From the NCBI RefSeq assembly GCF_003992015.1, contig NZ_RQVK01000001.1, forward strand, positions 62,001 through 126,000: 64,000 bases of DNA. Reading direction: 5' to 3'. Under the pieces are notes generated by a model, which searched no databases, was not told where the DNA came from, and saw only the letters and a list, made by a program, of their open reading frames with translations. Numbering within the stretch: the first letter of the stretch is position 1; each line of letters opens with the position of its first letter. The position numbers and the translations under genes were made by a program. Positions 8,839 to 17,191 of the stretch are shown in pieces. Origin of the DNA: Veillonella sp. VA137. GTDB taxonomy: Bacteria; Bacillota; Negativicutes; Veillonellales; Veillonellaceae.

Positions 8839-9291
8839 TTAGTTGACTTTTGCAAGTTCTTCTTTGACAATCGCATTGACTAACTTGCCATCCGCACAAC
8901 CCTTAGTCTTTGGCATAACCAACGGCATAAGGTCACCCATCTTAATTGGTGCAGTTAGAGTGGAAATCGCTTCTACCACAATGTGACGAATTTCTTCTTC
9001 ACTTAATTGGGCAGGCAAATATTTGGCTAATACTTCCATCTCTGCTTTCACTTGAGTCACTAAGTCATCACGACGACCTTTCTCAAACTCAGCTAAAGAA
9101 TCTTGGCGAATTTTCATCTCTTTCGCTAATATAGCGAGAATGTCTGAATCTTCTAATTCAATTTTCTTATCGATTTCTGTATTTTTTATGGCGCTATTTA
9201 CCATGCGAATGACTGAAAGAGCCACTTTACCCGCTTCGCGAGCTTTCATAGCTTCTTTCATATCTGTTTTAAGCTGATCTTTTAAGGACAT
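8839..9291 (-). CDS. yqeY: GatB/YqeY domain protein
   Basis: A 150-residue soluble protein of the YqeY family, which resembles the tRNA-binding tail of the GatB amidotransferase subunit. The start (SLKDQLKTDMKEAMKA), central IRHIVVEAIS region and GDLMPLVMPKTKGCADGKLVN tail are typical. It directly follows rpsU with a 20-base gap, the standard rpsU-yqeY arrangement of Firmicutes. Exact biochemical role is not established. Length is normal for the family. Confidence 0.93.
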   Translation of the reverse strand: MSLKDQLKTDMKEAMKAREAGKVALSVIRMVNSAIKNTEIDKKIELEDSDILAILAKEMKIRQDSLAEFEKGRRDDLVTQVKAEMEVLAKYLPAQLSEEEIRHIVVEAISTLTAPIKMGDLMPLVMPKTKGCADGKLVNAIVKEELAKVN

Positions 9292-9311
9292 GTTGTACCT
9301 CCAAGATTGAC

Positions 9312-9491
9312 TTACGCTTTGAATTTGCGTTTTCTTGCTGCTTCAGATTTTTTCTTTCTTTTTACGCTTGGTTTTTCGTAATGTTCGCGTTTGCGTACTT
9401 CAGATAAAACACCTGCTTTTTGGCAGGAGCGTTTAAAACGACGAAGTGCACTTTCAAGCGATTCATTTTTACCGACTTTAATTTCTGACAT
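9312..9491 (-). CDS. rpsU: 30S ribosomal protein S21
   Basis: A 59-residue basic protein translated from ATG at 9491: it begins [20 protein letters not shown] and ends in an Arg/Lys-rich tail ([14 protein letters not shown]). This is S21, which binds near the 3' end of 16S rRNA in the small subunit and aids initiation. A GGAGGGGG Shine-Dalgarno precedes the start, and a consensus promoter lies at 9555-9583. It is the first gene of an rpsU-yqeY operon. Confidence 0.96.
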   Translation of the reverse strand: MSEIKVGKNESLESALRRFKRSCQKAGVLSEVRKREHYEKPSVKRKKKSEAARKRKFKA

Positions 9492-9554
9492 CTATATCCC
9501 CCCCTCCAAAACGTATAATGGAAGTGCAGGTAATTTATATACGCACATACAGAT

Positions 9555-9583
9555 ATTATAAGCAGTTGACATATATTTGTCAA
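9555..9583 (-). promoter_or_regulatory. rpsU promoter (perfect sigma-70/A consensus)
   Basis: TTGACA (9578-9583) and TATAAT (9555-9560) separated by exactly 17 bases on the minus strand, about 65 bases before rpsU. Both hexamers match consensus completely, in keeping with a highly expressed ribosomal protein gene. Confidence 0.85.
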
Positions 9584-9615
9584 GCCTAGTCCCCTATAGT
9601 TTCTAGGAATTTATC

Positions 9616-11763
9616 TTATAATTTCATTTCTATGCCAATTCGATACATACGACCATCGATATATAAATCATGTACTTCACGGTTTAATAAGTTATCAATT
9701 CCTACATAGGCAGATAATCCATTATTCCATTTTTTATTGACATTGAAGTTTAATGTGTTAAAAGAGTATTCATTATAACTATTAGCGCCGCGATTTCGCG
9801 CTTCTTCAAAACCATATTTATGTGTAAAGCTATTCCACAATACAGCACTATATCCATTGGATTTATGGTCATCATACATAAGTTGTAACGTGCTTACTGA
9901 TCTTGGACGATTACCTAAGCGTTCGTCAGTTGTCATATCTTTCACATCGATATAGTTGAAGGTTCCTTTTACAGTAAGACGGTCAGTTACTTTATGACCT
10001 AGACTCAACTCTACCCCTTGAATTTTCGCTTTACCTACATTGTAATATTGATGACGTTGTGATACACCTGGCACATCAGATTGTATCCGATGACTATCAA
10101 TTAGATTACTTACACGTGTATGGTAATAGGATGCTTTACCAAATGTTTTACCCCGTTCTGCTTCTAAAGCAACATCAAAAGATGTAGAAGTTTCAGGTTT
10201 TAAGTTTGGATTTCCTATAATATTTAACACTCCCATTGGTGTTGTATGGAACATATTTAAGTATAATTCTGAAATACTTGGAGCTTTGTATCCTTTACCA
10301 AAGTTGAATTTCATCCGTGTATGAGTATCGATTCCATAAACTAAACCCAGCTTTGGTGTTACATTATGTCCAAATTGACTATTGTGTTCATAACGAATGG
10401 CTGGTGTAAAAGAAAGTTTTGCATTGACTTGCCACAAATCTTCTACGTATGTTGCCCAAGAATCATAATGAAATTTTTTAGTTTGTTTTATTTTATGTGC
10501 ATCCAACCCACCTAGACGCGTACCTTCATAGATAACACGTCGGTACTCACCGCCAAATGTTACATTATGATGATCCCCTACATACATAGTGTCTTTTCCT
10601 TCGAGGACAATATTTTTGTACTTAGCCGCATCATAATCACTAGCAGGATATAAAGATTGATAATCAAACTTCAATGATGTTGGTGGTGTTGGTGGTTTAC
10701 TTGGCATCATCACATTGATAACGCCTTCAGGTAAAGTGCGGCCATCTGTCATACGGTAAGATTTGTCTAATTGACTATAATAAGTAGAAATTTCATAGGC
10801 ATTTCTTGCTGTTTTACCTGTATAGGTAATACCAGTTTGAATACTCTTATTATCAAACAGCTCTTGCTTATTCAAATTGACTGGAACCATTTTGGGACCC
10901 GCCATAAATACCATTCCACTTTTATGGAATACAGTAGCATATTTATCGGCATTATCAGTTTGCAGCTTTTCTTTAAAATAACTGAAATCTACTTTAATTG
11001 TATTTTGGTTTGAATTTTTGAAATCATATGTAACACTACTATTATAGGATTGTTTATGACCATACATAATACGGCGATAACCTTCTGTATATCCTGTTAA
11101 TTGTTTTGTTCTCGTATTGAAAGTCTGATCTGACATATGTCGATTGATAGGTCTTTCTTTTGTGACGTTCACATTGAAAATTGCATTCCAACGATCTTGA
11201 TTTCCACTATTAAGTGTATAATGTACTTGCTCATGTTTAGTGCCGCTAGATACACCAAAAGATTGTGACATACGGGTAGGCTGTTTGGTAATAATATTAA
11301 TGATACCACCCATAGCATCTGATCCATATAAAGCAGAGGATGAGCCACGGACAATTTCAATGCGATCCACTTGATCTAAATTAATTCGACGCAAAGTGTA
11401 CACATTCGTCGTATTGGATGCATCTTCACCTGCCAAACGACGACCGTTCACAAGAACTAAAGAATGCCGAGATTCCATGCCTCGAATCATCACTTGATTA
11501 CCAGTCATTCCTGCTTCTGATAGATTAATATTATCAGCTAGTTGTAAAGCACTTTCTACAGTATCTGCACCTAATCGTTTCATATCTGCTTGAGTAATAA
11601 CTTGCACCGCCGCTGGGCTATTTTTAATAGTTTCTGCTCGCTTTGACGCCGTAACAACCACTATATTATTATCACTGGCATCCATCGCATGTGTTACATA
11701 TGTAGGCGCTACTAAAGTACTGAAAATAGCTCCATATAAGGATGCTTTTACTAGTTTATTCAT
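9616..11763 (-). CDS. TonB-dependent outer-membrane receptor (CirA/FepA type)
   Basis: A 715-residue receptor. It has a Sec signal peptide (residues 1-26, cleavage after THA), a TonB-box-like segment (NNIVVVTAS), a plug domain (residues about 45-155, including IRGMESRHSLVLVNGRR and VRGSSSALYGSDAMGGIINI), then a 22-strand-type barrel ending in an aromatic/hydrophobic C-terminus (YRIGIEMKL). It should import a ferric siderophore, haem or cobalamin using TonB energy; the ligand is not clear. ATG at 11763 has AGGAGG upstream; an in-frame ATG nine codons earlier does not. It follows the binding-protein gene by 19 bases, so the two are co-transcribed. Its presence demonstrates an outer membrane. 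Confidence 0.93.
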   Translation of the reverse strand: MNKLVKASLYGAIFSTLVAPTYVTHAMDASDNNIVVVTASKRAETIKNSPAAVQVITQADMKRLGADTVESALQLADNINLSEAGMTGNQVMIRGMESRHSLVLVNGRRLAGEDASNTTNVYTLRRINLDQVDRIEIVRGSSSALYGSDAMGGIINIITKQPTRMSQSFGVSSGTKHEQVHYTLNSGNQDRWNAIFNVNVTKERPINRHMSDQTFNTRTKQLTGYTEGYRRIMYGHKQSYNSSVTYDFKNSNQNTIKVDFSYFKEKLQTDNADKYATVFHKSGMVFMAGPKMVPVNLNKQELFDNKSIQTGITYTGKTARNAYEISTYYSQLDKSYRMTDGRTLPEGVINVMMPSKPPTPPTSLKFDYQSLYPASDYDAAKYKNIVLEGKDTMYVGDHHNVTFGGEYRRVIYEGTRLGGLDAHKIKQTKKFHYDSWATYVEDLWQVNAKLSFTPAIRYEHNSQFGHNVTPKLGLVYGIDTHTRMKFNFGKGYKAPSISELYLNMFHTTPMGVLNIIGNPNLKPETSTSFDVALEAERGKTFGKASYYHTRVSNLIDSHRIQSDVPGVSQRHQYYNVGKAKIQGVELSLGHKVTDRLTVKGTFNYIDVKDMTTDERLGNRPRSVSTLQLMYDDHKSNGYSAVLWNSFTHKYGFEEARNRGANSYNEYSFNTLNFNVNKKWNNGLSAYVGIDNLLNREVHDLYIDGRMYRIGIEMKL

Positions 11764-11782
11764 GATACAACCTCCTAATAAT

Positions 11783-12733
11783 TTATTCATATAATGCTTT
11801 GTACATTAATTCTAGTGTTTGTGTAATTCGTGTACCAGGATTTAATGCAAATAATCCACCTGGAACATAGTGAATCTGACCTGTTTCCACTGCTTGTACA
11901 TGTTGCCAAGCTGGATTCGATTGCATTTCTTTTACAAAGGACTCTTTAATAGAAGGATCAGGATACATAACTACAAAAATAATACGTTCTGGATTCTGTT
12001 CTTGAACGAATTCTAAACTTAATGGTACATAAGGAGCCTCACCACCTATATTTTTACCAATATTATTAGCCCCTAAGCTATCCAATAATTTACCACTAAA
12101 AGAACGGTCTGTACTCACATTCAAGTTACCTGGTGTTCCTAGTAATAATAAGGTTTTGGGGTGTGGTTTATCTTTAATTTTTTCTTTATACATAGTAAAT
12201 GTTTGGTCTATATTCTCTATTTCTTTCTTACTTATGTCTTCATGGTTTGTAAGTTCACCAAATAATTGCAAGGACCGATTGACATCCTCAAAGGAGTCTA
12301 AATCATTAATATACAAAGGAATGTTCGCCGATGTTAAAGCCTCCCGAAGTTTTATATGATTGGCTATATTCATACCAATCACCAAATCAGGATTTAAACT
12401 AATAATCTTTTCTACATCAGGATTATATGTATTCCCTACAGAAGGGATATCTTTCACCTTATCTTTTAACTCTCCTGATAAGGAAGCCGCATCCATACGG
12501 CCCACAATGGTTCCTTCTACGGCCAAATACATATCAATATTGGCTGTATTTAAGATCACAACCCGTTTGGGATGACTTGGCATGGTCACAGAAGTTCCCA
12601 TCCTGTCAATTTCCGTTCTTGTTGCCGCCTCTTGTGTTACTGCTGTTGGCGTATCAGCAGTCCAAGAACACCCTGATAGTGCCATCAAACCGCATAGAAC
12701 AGAGGTATAAGCTACTGCATTCCACAATCGCAT
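11783..12733 (-). CDS. Periplasmic binding lipoprotein of a Fe-siderophore/B12-type ABC importer
   Basis: A 316-residue substrate-binding protein of the FecB/BtuF (TroA-like) fold. The N-terminus is a lipoprotein signal with lipobox ALSGC (Cys24 or so). The conserved RVVILNT strand, NPDLVIGMN segment and the long central helix are typical. It should hand an iron complex or cobamide from the TonB receptor encoded next to it to an inner-membrane permease. No permease or ATPase gene is present in this window, so it must use one encoded elsewhere. The start at 12733 is set by AGGAGG six bases upstream. The leader carries a promoter, a 14-base palindrome and a terminator hairpin. Confidence 0.9.
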   Translation of the reverse strand: MRLWNAVAYTSVLCGLMALSGCSWTADTPTAVTQEAATRTEIDRMGTSVTMPSHPKRVVILNTANIDMYLAVEGTIVGRMDAASLSGELKDKVKDIPSVGNTYNPDVEKIISLNPDLVIGMNIANHIKLREALTSANIPLYINDLDSFEDVNRSLQLFGELTNHEDISKKEIENIDQTFTMYKEKIKDKPHPKTLLLLGTPGNLNVSTDRSFSGKLLDSLGANNIGKNIGGEAPYVPLSLEFVQEQNPERIIFVVMYPDPSIKESFVKEMQSNPAWQHVQAVETGQIHYVPGGLFALNPGTRITQTLELMYKALYE

Positions 12734-12748
12734 TAGTTTCCTCCTAAT

Positions 12749-12778
12749 AAAAAATCCATTTTCCCTAAGGAAAATGGA
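12749..12778 (-). terminator. Terminator hairpin in the leader of the binding-protein/TonB operon
   Basis: On the minus strand TCCATTTTCC pairs perfectly with GGAAAATGGA around a TTAG loop, followed by TTTTTT. It ends only about 5 bases before the AGGAGG of the binding-protein gene and lies downstream of that gene's promoter, so it looks like a transcription attenuator. Confidence 0.8.
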
Positions 12779-12799
12779 ACTTATCCGAACACTATATAT

Positions 12800-12813
12800 T
12801 GAGCACTTGCTCA
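12800..12813. promoter_or_regulatory. Palindrome TGAGCACTTGCTCA, candidate operator
   Basis: A 6-bp inverted repeat with a 2-bp centre, located between the predicted transcription start (about 12848) and the leader terminator. Its symmetry suits a dimeric repressor such as a TetR-type protein. It could also form a small RNA hairpin. Confidence 0.45.
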
Positions 12814-12854
12814 CTTGTTACTTAAATTTACAAATTGTTAAATCAATTTATTCC

Positions 12855-12883
12855 ATAGTAATATAAATAAAATTTTTTGTCAA
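12855..12883 (-). promoter_or_regulatory. Promoter of the binding-protein/TonB receptor operon
   Basis: TTGACA (12878-12883), a 17-base spacer and TACTAT (12855-12860) on the minus strand. The leader to the start codon is about 115 bases and contains the palindrome and hairpin described separately. Confidence 0.7.
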
Positions 12884-12915
12884 TTAAAAGAGAGGCCATA
12901 GAGACCTCTCTTTTA
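12884..12915 (-). terminator. Terminator of the riboflavin-to-WG-repeat operon
   Basis: AAAAGAGAGG and CCTCTCTTTT form a 10-bp stem (12887-12896 with 12906-12915) with a T-rich 3' side on the minus strand. It lies about 110 bases after the WG-repeat gene stop and immediately before the next promoter. Confidence 0.75.
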
Positions 12916-13024
12916 TTTCAAATATCCATAGCTAATTAAAATTAACTTCGGACAAGCTAGACTAGTTTTATCTAATCAATTCATATCTATTGATAATACT
13001 ATACGTTAGATCTTATAGTGTATA

Positions 13025-14812
13025 CTAATTGCTTTTACCAACAAATACTTGTATAGACTCATACTTTGGCTCAATAATAGTGTTTCCTGTAAAATCTAGA
13101 ACACCATATTTACCATGTTGTTTATAAACTACACTTTCTAAAGTAGCTGTATCCACCTTAGATGTGTCCGATGGTAATTGCAATAGACTTTCGCCTGTTA
13201 ATGGATTGACAAGGTATATATTATTTCCTCGTTTACCAATTAATCCACTGTAAACACCATAGAATGGTTTAGGCGCCGTGATGGAATCATAACTTTCACC
13301 AATTTCACGGAATGTATCTAAGGAAATCATTCGATAAGCGGATCCAGATTTACCAACCAAAACCGTAGGAGCTACTACTTCTAATTTTGAATACGCAAAT
13401 GGAAGCATAGTACTATTATCTTGACGTTTTACACCCCAACGCCCTTCTTCATCTTGTAAGAGAAAGGCTCCTAGTTCTGGCATATATGTAATATTTTTAT
13501 AGACCATTGGGAATACTTCAACACCCTCTTTGGTATACAGTCCAAAACGGCCATCTTTATAGGTCATAATCCCGGCTTCAGTTAATGGGCTGACCATCTG
13601 ATTTTTAGAAGAAATAACTTCTTTGCCTGTTTTGTCAATATACCCTCGTTTTAATTTAGAGGTTGTCCAAGCATAGTCAGTTTCACCATAGCTTGCCTGA
13701 TGATAGAATGCACCTTTCACCAAAGCAGCCGCCAATGTATTAAAAATTCCACCAAAATTTAACCCATGAGCCTTTCTTGTTACACGAGCTATCCCATTTA
13801 GGTAGGGTTCAATTTCATCATACTCTTTCACAGAAAATAGTATTTTTCCGCTTTCATCAATAGCTACCTTTTGTTTATTGCCTAATAATACAAAGGCAAT
13901 TCCTTCACTGAAAGGAGCTAATACGCGTTGAATCCGCTCACCCTCAACTTGTTGTGGCATTTGTATTTTACGGGGTTGAGTACCTTCCGTTTGTGAGATA
14001 ATTTTCAAAGCTGTAGCTGACTCTACATGATTACCTTCATCATCAAAATATAAAATAGATCCATCTCTTTGATAACCGGAAATAAGACCTGTATTTTGAT
14101 TCCAACTTAGAGAGGTAAATATCTCATCCGATTTATATTCTCCTGTTCGAGCATTAAATATTGCTACTAATTTATTGCTTGTACCTACGCTATGCAAGTC
14201 ACCATATAATTCTTTATCAAATTTAAAGGGCTTACTATGCAACATTTGACCTTGCAGATTATAATAGCTAGTTGCCTCGCCTTTCATAGCATAGATTAAT
14301 CCTGTAGGTGATACTTCTACATGCTTTGTCGGCATGACAATAGAAGAACCCGTATTCACAGTTTCTAATACTGTTTTACCTGCCTCTTCATATAGTACAA
14401 CGTCTAGCTTTCCTGTACTATCTAAGCGACCTATATGTAACTCTTTTTTAGGTCCCATTACAGGTTGTCCTTCTGATGATAGGATACTATTACCATCTTT
14501 AGATTTACCAATGTAATAGTACGGTTCATGGCTAAGTTTTTCCATTTGTGATTGCACATCACCCAGTGCCTTAGCCTCATTTGCAACTTTATAACTCTTT
14601 GTAGGATGGTCAATATGTTTACTAAAAGCCCCCAATACAAAGGCCCTTCCCTCATAGTATCCACGCATATAATCCATGCCACGATAGTAGCCTACACCGT
14701 GATAACCAACGCCACCAGATACATGTTTTTCTGCTTGTACTATAAACGGTGTCACCATGGTAGATACACTTGCCAAAACAAGTCCCAGTGCTAACTTTTT
14801 ACATACTTTCAT
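13025..14812 (-). CDS. Exported WG-repeat protein
   Basis: A 595-residue protein with a Sec signal peptide (residues 1-27, ending VQA). The mature N-terminus is a Gly/Tyr-rich stretch (GGVGYHGVGYYRGMDYMRGY). The body contains degenerate WG/beta-propeller-like repeats, clearest near the C-terminus: GRFGLYTKEGVEVFP, GRWGVKRQDNSTMLP and GKYGVLDFTGNTIIEPKYES. WG-repeat proteins usually mediate binding at the cell surface or in the periplasm, but no specific function is known for this one. AGGAG precedes the ATG. It lies 11 bases after mtaD, so it is the last gene of the long operon begun by ribD, an odd partner for metabolic genes. Confidence 0.75.
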   Translation of the reverse strand: MKVCKKLALGLVLASVSTMVTPFIVQAEKHVSGGVGYHGVGYYRGMDYMRGYYEGRAFVLGAFSKHIDHPTKSYKVANEAKALGDVQSQMEKLSHEPYYYIGKSKDGNSILSSEGQPVMGPKKELHIGRLDSTGKLDVVLYEEAGKTVLETVNTGSSIVMPTKHVEVSPTGLIYAMKGEATSYYNLQGQMLHSKPFKFDKELYGDLHSVGTSNKLVAIFNARTGEYKSDEIFTSLSWNQNTGLISGYQRDGSILYFDDEGNHVESATALKIISQTEGTQPRKIQMPQQVEGERIQRVLAPFSEGIAFVLLGNKQKVAIDESGKILFSVKEYDEIEPYLNGIARVTRKAHGLNFGGIFNTLAAALVKGAFYHQASYGETDYAWTTSKLKRGYIDKTGKEVISSKNQMVSPLTEAGIMTYKDGRFGLYTKEGVEVFPMVYKNITYMPELGAFLLQDEEGRWGVKRQDNSTMLPFAYSKLEVVAPTVLVGKSGSAYRMISLDTFREIGESYDSITAPKPFYGVYSGLIGKRGNNIYLVNPLTGESLLQLPSDTSKVDTATLESVVYKQHGKYGVLDFTGNTIIEPKYESIQVFVGKSN

Positions 14813-14823
14813 AAGAGCTCCTA

Positions 14824-16101
14824 TTACGCTTGAAATACAGCCTGTGCTTGAGCTATTTCATAACGCAATTTTTCTTCATCAATAGTCAATAATTCTTTAT
14901 CTTTCATCACCACTTTACCGCCTACAAGAACGGTAGTAGCATCTGATGAATTAGCCGCATACACTAGGGATGCTACATCATTATACCGTGGTTGCCAATG
15001 CAATCCAGACGTATCATACAAAACAACATCTGCCCGATATCCTACGTCTAATATGCCCAAATCATTATAATCTAATGCTTTAGCTCCCATGACTGTACCA
15101 AGCTCCCAAGCCGTTTGAGCAGGTATCGCCAATGGATCGTATAAACGAGCTTTATGTAGCATAGCTGCTAAACGTACTTCTTCTAGCATATCTGCATTAT
15201 TGTTACTAGCAGAACCATCTGTACCCAAACCAACAACAATTCCTTTTGAAAGCATTTCTGGCACTGGTGCAATGCCACTGGCTAATTTTAAATTCGATTG
15301 TGGATTATGAGCTACGCGAACAGATTTTTCTTTCATAATATCCATATCTTCATCAGTAACATGCACACAATGGGCTGCTAAACATCCTAAATCAAATAAA
15401 CCCAAGTCATTCATATGTGCAATAGGAGTTTTACCAGTAGCTTTTATAACATTTTCCACTTCTCCTTTGGTTTCGCTTAAATGCATATGAACTTGTGCTC
15501 CTAACTCGTGACCTAATTGAACCACTCGTTCTAAATACGCATCAGGGCATGTATATGGTGCATGAGGTCCTAGCATCACTTTAATTTGATTTTGGTTATA
15601 ACCGTGATACGTTTCAAACAATTCTTTACTTTCTATTAACGCTTGCTCTGCTGTAGGCGCTACACCAGCCATACCCCGTGATAATACAGCACGAATACCT
15701 GTTTCTTTCACAGCCTCAGCCGTTTGATCCATAAAGAAATACATATCACTAAAACAAGTAGTACCAGAACGGAACATTTCTGCAATGCCTAACTGTGTAC
15801 CCCAATAGACTAAGTGATTATTCAATTTAGCTTCCGCTGGCCAGATGGCAGTTTGTAACCAATCCATTAACTCCAAATCATCTGCGTAATTACGCAATAG
15901 GCCCATAGCAATATGAGTATGCGTATTTACCATTCCTGGGGCTGCTAGCATACCTTTACCATCAATCACTTCTTTAGTTTGAGGTATAGCATCATTAGAA
16001 ACAAATTCTTTAATGTATCCATTTTCAATGACAATAGCAATATCTCTTGCAATTGAATTTTCTTGTAACACATCTACATGTGTGATAACAACATCAACCA
16101 T
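14824..16101 (-). CDS. mtaD: 5-methylthioadenosine/S-adenosylhomocysteine deaminase
   Basis: A 425-residue amidohydrolase-superfamily enzyme. Metal-binding HTHIAMGLLRNYADDLELMDWL, HAPYTC, HMHLSET and LGTDGSASNN segments (each part given is the visible core) match the MtaD family. MtaD converts methylthioadenosine to methylthioinosine and S-adenosylhomocysteine to S-inosylhomocysteine. ATG at 16101 has AGGAG six bases upstream; an alternative TTG two codons earlier overlaps the RBS. It lies nine bases after mtnA, which supports a shared role in recycling the methylthioribose moiety. Other ATZ/TRZ-type amidohydrolase substrates remain possible. Confidence 0.87.
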   Translation of the reverse strand: MVDVVITHVDVLQENSIARDIAIVIENGYIKEFVSNDAIPQTKEVIDGKGMLAAPGMVNTHTHIAMGLLRNYADDLELMDWLQTAIWPAEAKLNNHLVYWGTQLGIAEMFRSGTTCFSDMYFFMDQTAEAVKETGIRAVLSRGMAGVAPTAEQALIESKELFETYHGYNQNQIKVMLGPHAPYTCPDAYLERVVQLGHELGAQVHMHLSETKGEVENVIKATGKTPIAHMNDLGLFDLGCLAAHCVHVTDEDMDIMKEKSVRVAHNPQSNLKLASGIAPVPEMLSKGIVVGLGTDGSASNNNADMLEEVRLAAMLHKARLYDPLAIPAQTAWELGTVMGAKALDYNDLGILDVGYRADVVLYDTSGLHWQPRYNDVASLVYAANSSDATTVLVGGKVVMKDKELLTIDEEKLRYEIAQAQAVFQA

Positions 16102-16110
16102 GTTCAACTC

Positions 16111-17163
16111 CTATTTCTTTTTCTTTTCTTGTAAACTGCGAATACTTTCGTTAAACGGAGGTCGTAACACGCCTTCTTCTGTGATAATAGCGGTCACTAA
16201 ATCATGAGGTGTGACATCAAAAGCTGGATTCAATACTTCAATATCTTGTGGTGCAGAAGGCACGCCTTGGAATTGCAACACCTCTAGAGGATTACGCATT
16301 TCAATAGGAATATGTGCTCCTTGTTCCATGGAGAAATCAAAAGTACTATACGGCGCTGCTACATAGAAAGGAATATTGTGATGTTTGGCCAATACGGCTA
16401 CACTATAGGTGCCAATTTTATTCGCCACATCACCTTCTAGAGTAATACGGTCAGCTCCTACAATAACTGCATCAATAAGACCTTGTTGCATAGCGTAACC
16501 AGCCATATTGTCAGTTTGCAATGTCACAGGAATACCGTCTTCATGTAATTCAAAGGCCGTTAACCGAGAGCCTTGCAATAATGGTCTTGTTTCATCTGCG
16601 TAGACACGATCTAGCCTACCTTGTGCGTGAACTTCACGGATCACCCCTAAGGCAGTACCGATTCCTGCTGTAGCCAAAGCTCCTGCATTGCAATGTGTCA
16701 AAATGCGATAAGATTCTTTATCTTGGAATAAGGTAGCACCATGTTTTGCCATACTTTCATTTAAGGCAACATCTTCAGTATCAATGGCGATAGCTTCTTT
16801 TACAAGAACCGCATCTAACTCGCCAATATCGCCTGTGAAAGTATCTACAACACGCAATACTCGATCAATAGCCCACATTAAATTCACCGCTGTCGGTCTC
16901 GTTTGTCGCAATGTTTCCGCAAAGGCTCTAAACTCGGATAAAATCTCTGCCCTAGCGCCTCCTCTATGGTGACTTTCACGGAAGGCAAGAATTAAACCAT
17001 AGGCCGCTGCTACACCAATCGCAGGAGCACCACGGACACGAAGCATCTTAATAGCCTCTGCCACTTGACGCCAATCTGTACAATGTACATACTCCACAGA
17101 TGTAGGTAATTTCGTTTGATCTAAGATAATAACTTCTGATCCATTCCATTCAATACTTTTCAT
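16111..17163 (-). CDS. mtnA: S-methyl-5-thioribose-1-phosphate isomerase
   Basis: A 350-residue member of the eIF2B-like MtnA family, which isomerises methylthioribose-1-phosphate to methylthioribulose-1-phosphate. Key segments visible are RVRGAPAIGVAAAYGL, HCNAGALATAGIGTALG (catalytic Cys) and IVGADRITLEGDVANKIGTY (catalytic Asp). ATG at 17163 has GGAGGG six bases upstream; in-frame codons further upstream have no RBS. It sits between hslO and mtaD in the riboflavin operon. No mtnB, mtnK or mtnP gene is in the window. Confidence 0.94.
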   Translation of the reverse strand: MKSIEWNGSEVIILDQTKLPTSVEYVHCTDWRQVAEAIKMLRVRGAPAIGVAAAYGLILAFRESHHRGGARAEILSEFRAFAETLRQTRPTAVNLMWAIDRVLRVVDTFTGDIGELDAVLVKEAIAIDTEDVALNESMAKHGATLFQDKESYRILTHCNAGALATAGIGTALGVIREVHAQGRLDRVYADETRPLLQGSRLTAFELHEDGIPVTLQTDNMAGYAMQQGLIDAVIVGADRITLEGDVANKIGTYSVAVLAKHHNIPFYVAAPYSTFDFSMEQGAHIPIEMRNPLEVLQFQGVPSAPQDIEVLNPAFDVTPHDLVTAIITEEGVLRPPFNESIRSLQEKKKK

Positions 17164-17191
17164 ACTGTTCCCTCCATAGAAACAAGTAGCA

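Noticed and set aside
9362-9583. A 73-codon minus-strand frame over the rpsU region
   Set aside because: It runs in another frame across rpsU and its promoter; S21 itself is the real gene.
9585-9607. Hairpin CCTAG/CTAGG as a terminator after the TonB receptor
   Set aside because: The stem is only five base pairs and there is no T-run.
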